A stretch of DNA of 5,613 nt from an uncultured Muribaculaceae bacterium (GTDB taxonomy: Bacteria > Bacteroidota > Bacteroidia > Bacteroidales > Muribaculaceae), in the NCBI GenBank assembly GCA_947178235.1, contig CAMWXQ010000088.1:1-5613 (forward strand), in the 5' to 3' direction. A model generated the notes under the pieces. The model made no database searches. It worked only from the letters and a program-made list of their open reading frames with translations, and was not told the DNA's origin. A program made the translations under genes and the position numbers. Shown one piece after another: positions 1 through 5,591 of this stretch (its first letter is position 1; each line of letters starts with the position of its first letter).

Positions 1-18
1 ATACAAAACTCCAAAGAG

Positions 19-795
19 ATGACTGAAACAGCCGCTCCCGCCGCCGACGACGCAATCGTGCAGCTCAACACCACCCTCGGCGACATCACCATTCTCCTCT
101 ACGGCGACACTCCCCGCCACCGCGACAACTTCGTCCGCCGCGTCGAGGCGGGCGACTATGACGGCGTCCTCTTCCACCGCGTCATCGACGACTTCATGGT
201 GCAGGGTGGAGACCCGACATCGAAGGACGCACCCAAGGGGAAACGCCTCGGCGGAGGTGACTCGGGCGAGCCTATCGAGGCCGAAATCCTCTATCCCAAG
301 CACTACCACCACCGCGGAGCCATCGCCGCCGCGCGCCAGGGTGACAATGTCAACCCCGAGCGCAAGTCGTCCGGCTCGCAGTTCTATATCGTGACCGGCA
401 AGAAGTACAATCCCGCCCAGCTCGACCAACTCGAACACCAGGCCGTCATGCGCCACAAGAAGGATGTATTTGACAAGCTCTGTGCCGAGAACCGCGACAG
501 CATCATGGCCCTGCGCCGCAACCGCGACCAGGCCGGGCTCCAAGCCTTGCAGGACGAGCTCATCAAGCAGACCGAGCAGAAGACCGCCACCGACACCGTC
601 ATCTTTACTCCCGAGATGCGCGAGGACTACATGCGCCTCGGCGGTACCCCCCATCTCGACGGCACATATACCGTATATGGCCGTGTCATCGAGGGGATGG
701 ATGTTGTCGACAAGATCGAGGCCGCAGAGACCGACGCCAATGACCGCCCCCTCGAAGACATCCGCATCATCTCGGCCAAGGTTCTGAAAAAGTAA
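19..795 (+). CDS. Cyclophilin-type peptidyl-prolyl cis-trans isomerase
   Basis: Predicted to catalyse cis-trans isomerisation of Xaa-Pro bonds during protein folding. The 258-residue product has no signal peptide or membrane segment, so it should be cytoplasmic. The cyclophilin core begins at about residue 13. The active-site motif FHRVIDDFMVQGGD lies at 52-65, with R54, F59, M60 and Q62 matching the catalytic and binding residues of human CypA. SGSQFYIVT lies at 118-126 and LDGTYTVYGRV at 213-223. The CypA residue H126 is replaced by Y217 and W121 by H212; changes at the W121 site are common in bacterial cyclophilins and lower cyclosporin binding. Bacterial cyclophilins are usually 160-200 residues. 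The extra length is a charged, helical insertion at about 130-205, which I recall from Bacteroidetes homologues. The ATG at 19 is the first in frame, only 18 bases into the window, so any promoter or upstream gene is not visible. A glycosyltransferase gene follows after 25 nt. The family call is secure; the substrate is unknown. Confidence 0.95.
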   Translation: MTETAAPAADDAIVQLNTTLGDITILLYGDTPRHRDNFVRRVEAGDYDGVLFHRVIDDFMVQGGDPTSKDAPKGKRLGGGDSGEPIEAEILYPKHYHHRGAIAAARQGDNVNPERKSSGSQFYIVTGKKYNPAQLDQLEHQAVMRHKKDVFDKLCAENRDSIMALRRNRDQAGLQALQDELIKQTEQKTATDTVIFTPEMREDYMRLGGTPHLDGTYTVYGRVIEGMDVVDKIEAAETDANDRPLEDIRIISAKVLKK

Positions 796-820
796 CAACC
801 CGTCAACAGCTCCGTCAGCC

Positions 821-2827
821 GTGGAGAAGAAGCCCCGCGTCACATGGGTGATGCCCGCCTACAATGTCGCCCGCTTCGTCGGCGAGGCGATCGGCTCCAT
901 CCTTGCCCAGACCTGTGGGGACTGGGAGCTCGTGGTGGTGGACGATTGCTCGACCGACGAGACGGCAGCCATCGTGGCGCGTATGGCCGAGGCCGACCCA
1001 CGGATACGTCTGCTGAGGAGGTCGGTCTGGTCGGGGAGCGCATATCTGCCCCGCCGCATGGCTATCGAGGCAGCGTCGGCCGATATTGTGGCCCCTCTCG
1101 ACGCCGACGACAAGATCGGACCGCACTATCTCGAACATCTCCTCGCCGTCATGGATGCCACCGGTGCAGACATCGTCTATCCGCAGATGTGCGGGTTCGA
1201 CGGAGAGCCTGTTGTGACCTATTCCGACGGTATCTCTGATAAACCCATGCCGGGCAGGGAGCTCGTGCGCCACACACTCGACGGATGGCGCATTGCCTGT
1301 GACGGCGGTGTCATACGCCGTGACCTCTATCTCGGCATCTTCGGGCGTTTAGGCGAGGCGGACTTCAACAGTCCCTTCGGCGACGAGCTTCTGACACGCT
1401 ACCTCCTCTACGAAGCCCCGACCGTCGTGGTGACCGATGAGCCGTATTACTATCGTGTCAATGTCGATTCGATCTCGCGCGCCCCTTCGCCGGCCCGTTT
1501 CGAGCTCCTCGCCAATGACCACCTGCTGATTGACTTCGTGCGAAGCCGATACGGCGAGGGATCAGAGGAATACATCCTCGTCCAGCGTCAGACCTTCCAC
1601 CACATTTTCTATGCCATGAGGCTGCTGAACCGCCATCGCTTTGACCGCGGGGCGCGCCGCAGGGCATGGGAACTGATCCGCCGCTCGCGGGATCTGATGG
1701 ACCGTGAGGTTATCAAGGCCCATGCAAGCCCGCGGTACCGATTTATCCTCGAATCTCCGATTGTCCCGACGCGCCTCGCTCTGAGGGGATATGACCTGCT
1801 CACCGACCGCTCGCGCTTCAAGGGTCTCCGCCGATGGTGGTGGCGGACCAAGACCGATGCCGTCAACCGCCGCGAATGGGCACGCGAGACTGCCACGATC
1901 AAGAGGGGTGCAAGGGTCGCTGACCCACTCGCCATCGAACTCGACGGGCGCCTCTATCATGACCGCCCCGAGAGGGTCGCCAAACGCGGAGTCATCTGTA
2001 TGCTCGATGGCGAGATACACCACGGAGGGCTCACCGACAGGCTGCGCGGAATCCTCACCGCCTACCGCGAGGCCCGTCGCAACGATGTTCCGTTCCATAT
2101 CCTCTGGGACACACCTTTCGAGCTGACCGACTACCTCGAACCCGCCACATTCGACTGGCGGATAACTCGCGGCGAGGTCAGCCGCTCGCGCCTCAATGCG
2201 GCGGTCGTCACGGCTGACGATATGCCCGACGGCCCGAGCCATGAGCGGCTGAGTGCAGCCATGCACCTCGGCTATCCGCAGATACACCTTTACACCAATG
2301 CCGACTCGGCCCGCGGCGAATATGCTGTGCTCTACCGCGAGCTCTTCCGACCGACCGAGAGATTGCAGCGTGAGGTCGACCGACACCGCACGGCCCTCGG
2401 GACACGCTATTGGAGTATCGTCACCCGTTTCCAGACCCTACTCGGCGACTTCAACGACCATCTCGTCTCGGACCTCACCGAAGAGCAGCGGACAGAACTC
2501 CTGGACAGGGTGACCTCGGAGCTTCTCCGCGTGGTCCGCGGCACCCCGCAGGGTGTCCGAATCCACATCACCAGTGACAGCATCCGCTTTCTTGAACATA
2601 TCCGTGGGCTCGACCCGCGATTCTACATAGTCCCTGGAGAGATACGCAATACTGACCTTGACCGCAGCCCAACTTCGGACCCTTGGTTGAAGACTTTTAC
2701 CGATCAGCAGCTCATCATGGGTGCCGAGAGGGTCGTGAGGATGCGCACGGGACAGATGTATCCCTCCGGCTTCCCGCGTTTTGCCGCCGAGGTCGGTGGT
2801 GCGCGCTTCGTTGACCACAGATTCTGA
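821..2827 (+). CDS. Two-domain glycosyltransferase: GT2 plus fucosyltransferase-like
   Basis: Predicted to add sugars to a lipid-linked surface-polysaccharide repeat unit at the cytoplasmic face of the inner membrane. The N-terminal domain (about 5-220) is a GT-A fold of family 2: MPAYN at 11-15, the nucleotide-sugar motif DDCSTD at 41-46, the metal-binding DxD-type DADD at 94-97 and a likely catalytic-base region GDELL at 187-191. Residues 225-385 form a basic helical linker. The C-terminal part (about 388-668) is a second domain: DGEIHHGGLTDRLRGI at 396-411, HITSDSIRFL at 582-591, and a closing segment with KTFTDQQLI (624-632) and MYPSGFPRFAA (646-656). These resemble GT-B fucosyltransferase-like proteins, where an early H-x-GG-x-x-DR loop and a late S/G-F-x-x-x-A element contact the GDP-sugar; this assignment is inference from memory. 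No other in-frame start fits: the first ATG falls inside the first beta strand, so the GTG at 821 is chosen. The wzx-like gene starts 5 nt after the stop, so co-transcription is likely. Donor and acceptor sugars cannot be read from the sequence. Confidence 0.88.
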   Translation: MEKKPRVTWVMPAYNVARFVGEAIGSILAQTCGDWELVVVDDCSTDETAAIVARMAEADPRIRLLRRSVWSGSAYLPRRMAIEAASADIVAPLDADDKIGPHYLEHLLAVMDATGADIVYPQMCGFDGEPVVTYSDGISDKPMPGRELVRHTLDGWRIACDGGVIRRDLYLGIFGRLGEADFNSPFGDELLTRYLLYEAPTVVVTDEPYYYRVNVDSISRAPSPARFELLANDHLLIDFVRSRYGEGSEEYILVQRQTFHHIFYAMRLLNRHRFDRGARRRAWELIRRSRDLMDREVIKAHASPRYRFILESPIVPTRLALRGYDLLTDRSRFKGLRRWWWRTKTDAVNRREWARETATIKRGARVADPLAIELDGRLYHDRPERVAKRGVICMLDGEIHHGGLTDRLRGILTAYREARRNDVPFHILWDTPFELTDYLEPATFDWRITRGEVSRSRLNAAVVTADDMPDGPSHERLSAAMHLGYPQIHLYTNADSARGEYAVLYRELFRPTERLQREVDRHRTALGTRYWSIVTRFQTLLGDFNDHLVSDLTEEQRTELLDRVTSELLRVVRGTPQGVRIHITSDSIRFLEHIRGLDPRFYIVPGEIRNTDLDRSPTSDPWLKTFTDQQLIMGAERVVRMRTGQMYPSGFPRFAAEVGGARFVDHRF

Positions 2828-2832
2828 GAGCG

Positions 2833-4290
2833 ATGGGGTATAAGGAGGAGAATAGCTACGGCTCGATAATCAGACGCATCTCGGCTTTCGGCGGGGTGCA
2901 GGTATTCAATATCCTCATCGGTCTCGTTCGCGGAAAGCTCGTCGCCCTCTTCCTCGGGCCCGAGGGTATGGGCATATCCTCGCTCTTCGCATCGTCGACC
3001 GCGACGATACAGCAGTTCAGCAGCCTCGGGCTCAATGCCGCGGCGGTCAAGGAGGTCGCGGCGGCCAAGGATAACCAGAGCCGTCTGCATAGCATCACGC
3101 GGACCACACTGCGTCTGTTCGGCATCACGGCCCTCATCGGGGCTCTCGCCTGTATCCTGTTGTCCCCGCTGTGGAGCCGCATGACCTTCGGCGACGGCTC
3201 GGAGACATTCTCATACCTGTGGCTCGGCATTGCCGTTGCGCTCTCGATCGGCGGAGGGGGCTACCTTGCCATGCTCCAAGGGCTCGGCGAGGTGAAACGT
3301 CTGTCGAAGGCTTCGCTCGTGGGTGGATGCGCGGGACTCTTCTTCGGCGTTCCGCTCTACTGGCTCTTCGGCATCGCGGGAATCGTCCCCGCGATGATTA
3401 TCCTCGCGCTCTGCACATTCCTGTTCTACTATCTGTCTTACCGCAAGTCCCAGAAGGGGGTCGAGACATCAGAGCTGCCAACCGACCGCCGCGTCAGCCG
3501 ACTGGTAGCCCGTCGGTTGGTCTCGCTTGGCATAGTCCTGCTCGTTGCTTCGGCGGTAGGGACGCTGACCCAGTACCTCATAAACATTTTTGTCCGCGAG
3601 TTCGGGTCGCTCGATGACGTGGGTCTCTACCAGGCCGCTACCTCGATAACCAACCAGTATATCGGGCTTGTGTTCGCCGCGCTCGCCATGGACTACTTCC
3701 CGAGGCTGTCGGCCATCTGTATGGAGCGCGACAAGCTCAATGAGGTCTACAACCGACAGACCGAAATAGTCATGCTCGTGGCTACGCCGCTGCTCACGGC
3801 CCTCATACTCACGGCGCCTCTTGTGATACGACTGTTGCTCACCTCGGAGTTCATAGCCGTCTGCCCGCTTATGCGATGGCTCGGGGTGGGGATGCTTGTC
3901 CAGGCCCTGAACTTCCCGCTCGGGTATATCTTCGTCGCCCGCGGTGACAGGCGCGTCTACCTGTGGCTCGAATGTTTCTGGACCAATCTGCTGTGGATTG
4001 TGTGCAGTGTCGGGGGCTTCTGGCTATACGGGCTGATAGGGCTCGGGGTAAGCCTTGTGGTGCGCGGTGCTATTGACTTCGTGGTGACCTTCACGCTCGG
4101 CGTCCGCCTCTACGGGCTGCGCCTCGTACGCTCCTCGGTCTTGACCGTGGCGCTCTCCGTGCTGTTGTGCGGGGGATGCTTCGCCGCATCTTGGATCGAC
4201 GGCATTGCGGGCTACCTCGCCATGGGTGGCTTCTGCCTCGTTTCGGTTCTCTTCTCGGGGTTGCGTCTCCGCAGCCGTCTCGCTGCTTGA
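2833..4290 (+). CDS. Wzx-like polysaccharide flippase (MOP superfamily)
   Basis: Predicted inner-membrane flippase that moves undecaprenyl-diphosphate-linked oligosaccharide units from the cytoplasmic to the periplasmic face before polymerisation. The 485-residue protein has about 12-14 hydrophobic segments, roughly at 17-39, 92-113, 127-150, 163-203, 232-252, 272-290, 312-335, 343-368, 380-423, 435-455 and 458-476. This matches the usual length and topology of Wzx/PST transporters. The N-terminal signature VRGKLVALFLGPEGMG (32-47), followed by an FSSLGLNAAAVKE segment (62-74), is typical of Bacteroidetes members. The protein ends in a short basic tail (RLRSRLAA). The start ATG lies 5 nt after the glycosyltransferase stop, which suggests tight coupling and a shared substrate. 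No polymerase (Wzy) or further glycosyltransferase is visible, so the rest of the pathway must be encoded elsewhere. The last 267 nt are overlapped by a minus-strand gene, but the hydrophobic pattern continues normally to the stop, so this end appears intact. Confidence 0.92.
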   Translation: MGYKEENSYGSIIRRISAFGGVQVFNILIGLVRGKLVALFLGPEGMGISSLFASSTATIQQFSSLGLNAAAVKEVAAAKDNQSRLHSITRTTLRLFGITALIGALACILLSPLWSRMTFGDGSETFSYLWLGIAVALSIGGGGYLAMLQGLGEVKRLSKASLVGGCAGLFFGVPLYWLFGIAGIVPAMIILALCTFLFYYLSYRKSQKGVETSELPTDRRVSRLVARRLVSLGIVLLVASAVGTLTQYLINIFVREFGSLDDVGLYQAATSITNQYIGLVFAALAMDYFPRLSAICMERDKLNEVYNRQTEIVMLVATPLLTALILTAPLVIRLLLTSEFIAVCPLMRWLGVGMLVQALNFPLGYIFVARGDRRVYLWLECFWTNLLWIVCSVGGFWLYGLIGLGVSLVVRGAIDFVVTFTLGVRLYGLRLVRSSVLTVALSVLLCGGCFAASWIDGIAGYLAMGGFCLVSVLFSGLRLRSRLAA

Positions 4291-4596
4291 TGCCGCCTCG
4301 CGGCGTTCGCGTCTGCGCTGAGCAGCCTCGCGCGCCTTGGCCGATCGTTCGGCAGCCTTGTCGATGAGGTCGCGGTACTTGCGGAACGGCTTGTAAATAC
4401 TCTCTCTCGATAGCGGGGGATTACGATTGGAGCATAGATATTCGCGCACGGCGCAGAGGAGTTTCATCCCCTCGTCGAGTGGCATGAAAACAGCTTCGTC
4501 CAGAGCGGCATTGAGGATTCGGGTGCAGACATTCTGCGACACCCTCAGACGGGGATTGTAGAGATCGCTGGTATTGAGGATTTTCTTGTTTTCCAT
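4024..4596 (-). CDS. Hypothetical protein, convergent with and overlapping wzx
   Basis: I do not recognise a named function. The 190-residue frame has two parts. Residues 1-102 look like a real small soluble protein: an N-terminal stretch (LNTSDLYNPRLRVS, 7-20), a mixed helical region with Cys24 and Cys48 (20-56), a Pro-Leu-Ser turn, then a long Arg/Ala/Glu-rich helix (about 72-102, KAAERSAKAREAAQRRRER) that could form a coiled coil or bind nucleic acid. Residues 103-190 are encoded entirely antisense to the 3' end of the flippase gene and are acidic, His/Glu/Ala-rich and low in complexity. Start choice: an ATG at 4659 gives 211 residues but lies upstream of the -7 box at 4644-4651. The ATGs at 4602 (192 residues) and 4596 lie about 37-43 nt downstream of the expected transcription start. 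I prefer 4596 because the protein then starts MENKK, but 4602 is equally possible. Its layout loosely recalls small Bacteroidetes DUF proteins with a basic helical tail; that is a weak impression. Confidence is high for the first half and low for the tail. Confidence 0.6.
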   Translation of the reverse strand: MENKKILNTSDLYNPRLRVSQNVCTRILNAALDEAVFMPLDEGMKLLCAVREYLCSNRNPPLSRESIYKPFRKYRDLIDKAAERSAKAREAAQRRRERREAASSSETAAETQPREENRNEAEATHGEVARNAVDPRCGEASPAQQHGERHGQDRGAYEAQPVEADAEREGHHEVNSTAHHKAYPEPYQPV

Positions 4597-4643
4597 AGTC
4601 ATGATGTTTTTCGTATTCGTGTGAGTGTTTTTGTAATCTACTG

Positions 4644-4651
4644 CAAAGTTA
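4644..4651 (-). promoter_or_regulatory. Bacteroidetes -7 box for the minus-strand hypothetical gene
   Basis: Read on the minus strand, the sequence is TAACTTTG, an exact match to the Bacteroidetes -7 consensus TAnnTTTG. The expected transcription start is about 5 nt downstream, near 4639, giving a 5' leader of about 37-43 nt before the ATG at 4602 or 4596. No TTG is seen at the usual 19-21 nt upstream, so the -33 element is missing or degenerate and the promoter may be weak or activator-dependent. The box lies inside the reading frame opened by the ATG at 4659, which argues against that start. Confidence 0.5.
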
Positions 4652-4705
4652 CACCCCAAACCACCCCCGAATAGTGCGATAATGCATACTTGTCGACGAA
4701 AAAAG

Positions 4706-4746
4706 AACTTTTGTGAGGATAAAGTTGTATTATATTTAAACTTTTG
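4706..4746. repeat. AACTTTTG direct repeats and AAAGTT/AACTTT inverted repeat, possible HigA operator
   Basis: AACTTTTG occurs at 4706-4713 and again at 4739-4746, exactly 33 bp apart, about three helical turns. Between them AAAGTT (4721-4726) pairs with AACTTT (4739-4744) as an inverted repeat with a 12-bp spacer. This repeat covers the -33 element and the spacer of the toxin-antitoxin promoter. XRE-type antitoxins commonly autorepress by binding such repeats over their own promoter. That family knowledge makes this an operator candidate; binding is inferred, and short A/T-rich words can recur by chance. Confidence 0.35.
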
Positions 4747-4755
4747 CTAACTTTG
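4725..4755 (+). promoter_or_regulatory. Bacteroidetes promoter for higBA
   Basis: A -33 TTG at 4725-4727 is separated by exactly 20 nt from a -7 TAACTTTG at 4748-4755, matching the Bacteroidetes consensus TTG-N19-21-TAnnTTTG. The expected transcription start is about 4759-4761, which coincides with the toxin ATG at 4761. The mRNA should therefore be leaderless or carry only one or two untranslated bases. Confidence 0.8.
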
Positions 4756-4760
4756 TCCCC

Positions 4761-5090
4761 ATGGAAAGGAGAATAATGACCTATGGCGGATACTTCGAGG
4801 AGTTCATGGCCACTCTCGACGTCAAAATCAGACGCAAGATAAACTATGGCTTGGACTTGTTGAAGTTCCAGGACATTGTTTCCCGAAAGTTTGTCAAGTA
4901 CATTAAGGATGGATTGATTGAGTTGAGGACCGAATGGGAGGGCAACATGTACCGTGTCTTCTTCATATTTGACGGAGACAAGATTGTGGTTCTGTTCAAC
5001 GGTTTCCAAAAGAAAACTCAGAAAACTCCCGAAAGCGAAATCAAGAAAGCATTGAAGATTAAAAAAGACTATTACGATGGCAGGAGATAA
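4761..5090 (+). CDS. higB: HigB/RelE-family toxin of a type II toxin-antitoxin system
   Basis: Predicted mRNA interferase that cleaves mRNA at the ribosome and inhibits growth when not bound by its antitoxin. The 109-residue length fits the phage-derived Gp49-like/HigB group of the RelE superfamily. The N-terminus (ITYGxYFxxFM-type, residues 5-16) leads into an amphipathic helix (17-34). The conserved beta-strand core follows: KFVKYIKDGLIELR (43-56), NMYRVFFIF (62-70), KIVVLFNGFQKKTQKTP (74-90), then a C-terminal helix that includes EIKKALKIKKDYY (93-105). R56, R65, K84 and K85 are candidate RNA-binding or catalytic basic residues; no single catalytic residue can be fixed by eye. The ATG at 4761 keeps the N-terminus typical of Bacteroidetes homologues as I remember them. 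The gene overlaps the downstream antitoxin gene by 14 nt, giving the toxin-first order of higBA modules. A sample line is about 38% GC, much lower than the left block, consistent with horizontal acquisition. Confidence 0.9.
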   Translation: MERRIMTYGGYFEEFMATLDVKIRRKINYGLDLLKFQDIVSRKFVKYIKDGLIELRTEWEGNMYRVFFIFDGDKIVVLFNGFQKKTQKTPESEIKKALKIKKDYYDGRR

Positions 5091-5379
5091 TATTTTGCGA
5101 GATTACGATATGGTGTTGGATGCCGAATACGGAGCACCCGGCACCGCAGAGCGCGAGGCGTTCAGAGCCGAGGCTGAGGCCTTCTACGCTGGACAGATAC
5201 TCAGAGAGTCACGAAAGGAGGCCCGGATGACCCAAAGCGAACTGGCTCAGAAACTGAACGTGACTAAATCTTATATTTCGAGAATCGAGAACGGTTTGAT
5301 AAATCCGAGCGTCACGGTCTTCTACCGCATCATCGAGGCTCTCGGTATGCGTGTCGAGATTGTAAAGCCGATTGCTTGA
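5077..5379 (+). CDS. higA: HigA-type XRE-family antitoxin
   Basis: Predicted antitoxin that binds and neutralises the upstream toxin and represses the shared promoter. Of 100 residues, about 40-97 form an XRE/HTH_3 domain. The helix-turn-helix runs from about 52 to 73, with TQSELAQKLNV as the first and turn part and TKSYISRIENG as the recognition helix and its end. This is followed by the typical NPSVTVFYRIIEALG (76-90) and a short beta strand, MRVEIVKP. Residues 1-39 are acidic and probably contact the toxin. The ATG at 5077 lies inside the last codons of the toxin gene, in the +1 frame relative to it. The 14-nt overlap suggests translational coupling, since there is no clear Shine-Dalgarno sequence. 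A sample line is about 47% GC. The family and the pairing are secure; the higA name rests on gene order and domain type. Confidence 0.9.
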   Translation: MAGDNILRDYDMVLDAEYGAPGTAEREAFRAEAEAFYAGQILRESRKEARMTQSELAQKLNVTKSYISRIENGLINPSVTVFYRIIEALGMRVEIVKPIA

Positions 5380-5380
5380 A

Positions 5381-5399
5381 AAAGCGGGGAATCATCCCC
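5381..5399 (-). terminator. Minus-strand intrinsic terminator just after higA
   Basis: GGGGA (5386-5390) and TCCCC (5395-5399) form a 5-bp stem with a 4-base loop (ATCA). On the minus strand this hairpin is followed by GC and then five T residues (5383-5379), the layout of a rho-independent terminator for right-to-left transcription. On the plus strand there is no T-run after the stem, so it is a poor terminator for higBA. The stem is short and the T-run overlaps the higA stop codon. Confidence 0.45.
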
Positions 5400-5425
5400 A
5401 CGGCTGCACGACGGCCACGAAAAAA

Positions 5426-5456
5426 TTGTCAATTCGGGATATTATTTGTACCTTTG
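5426..5456 (+). promoter_or_regulatory. Bacteroidetes promoter in the right-hand intergenic region
   Basis: A -33 TTG at 5426-5428 is followed by exactly 20 nt and a -7 TACCTTTG at 5449-5456, a full match to TTG-N19-21-TAnnTTTG. An A-run (5420-5425) precedes the -33 element. The expected transcription start is near 5461. It drives rightward transcription of the structured segment at the end of the window. Confidence 0.75.
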
Positions 5457-5460
5457 GGGC

Positions 5461-5591
5461 TGGAATGGCCCCTGTGCGGGGAGCCGTGAGGCCAGACCGT
5501 CGTAACATAAGAAACAAAAACGTACACCTGTCTAGTTTACACATCTGAAGCGGCCGACGGATAGCATTGTTTAGCTCTCGGTGGTCGCCGG
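5461..5591 (+). other. Structured leader or small RNA of unknown identity
   Basis: This stretch begins at the predicted start of the 5426-5456 promoter and contains no protein gene I recognise. It is GC-rich at both ends, with an A-rich centre around 5504-5522. Possible structures: GGC (5467-5469)/GCC (5483-5485) stacked on CCC (5470-5472)/GGG (5478-5480) with a two-base bulge, and a long stem-loop at 5550-5588. A 27-codon reading frame, ATG at 5465 to TGA at 5546-5548, lies within it and starts with MAPVRGAV; it is rich in Arg and Asn. It could be a 5' leader of a gene starting at 5592 or a free small RNA whose 3' end is outside the window. I could not match it to tmRNA, RNase P RNA, SRP RNA or a common riboswitch. 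Confidence 0.35.
5550..5588 (+). promoter_or_regulatory. Strong stem-loop just before a candidate start codon
   Basis: The lower stem has seven continuous pairs, 5550-5556 with 5582-5588, including two G-U. One mismatch follows, then three pairs (5558-5560 with 5578-5580, one G-U), a small internal loop, and AGC/GCT (5563-5565 with 5574-5576) closing an 8-base loop. It ends three bases before the ATG at 5592, where it could affect ribosome access. There is no T-run after it, so it is not an intrinsic terminator. Confidence 0.45.

Noticed and set aside
464..787. Plus-strand 107-codon frame inside the cyclophilin gene.
   Set aside because: It is an out-of-frame Ser/Pro/Arg-rich shadow with no family resemblance, while the main frame carries all cyclophilin motifs.
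1562..2386. A 274-codon minus-strand open frame inside the glycosyltransferase gene.
   Set aside because: It is fully antisense to a gene with clear domain motifs and shows no recognisable fold. Such long antisense frames follow from high-GC codon bias.
4291..4305. GCCGC-CTC-GCGGC hairpin just after the flippase stop, as a terminator.
   Set aside because: No T-run follows on either strand, and it lies inside the better-supported half of the minus-strand gene, where it encodes Arg/Ala/Glu residues.
4597..4659. Upstream extension of the minus-strand hypothetical protein starting at the ATG at 4659.
   Set aside because: The -7 box at 4644-4651 lies within this extension, so the codons would be upstream of the expected transcript start. 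The added residues (MGCNFAVDYKNTHTNTK) look like translated leader.
5456..5472. GGGGC/GCCCC hairpin with the ATG in its loop, as a structure hiding the small ORF start.
   Set aside because: Its 5' arm (5456-5460) lies upstream of the expected transcription start near 5461, so it is probably not in the RNA.
5474..5478. GTGCG as the 5' end of a group II intron.
   Set aside because: A five-base match alone is weak; no domain V or reverse transcriptase is visible, and the site lies directly behind a promoter.
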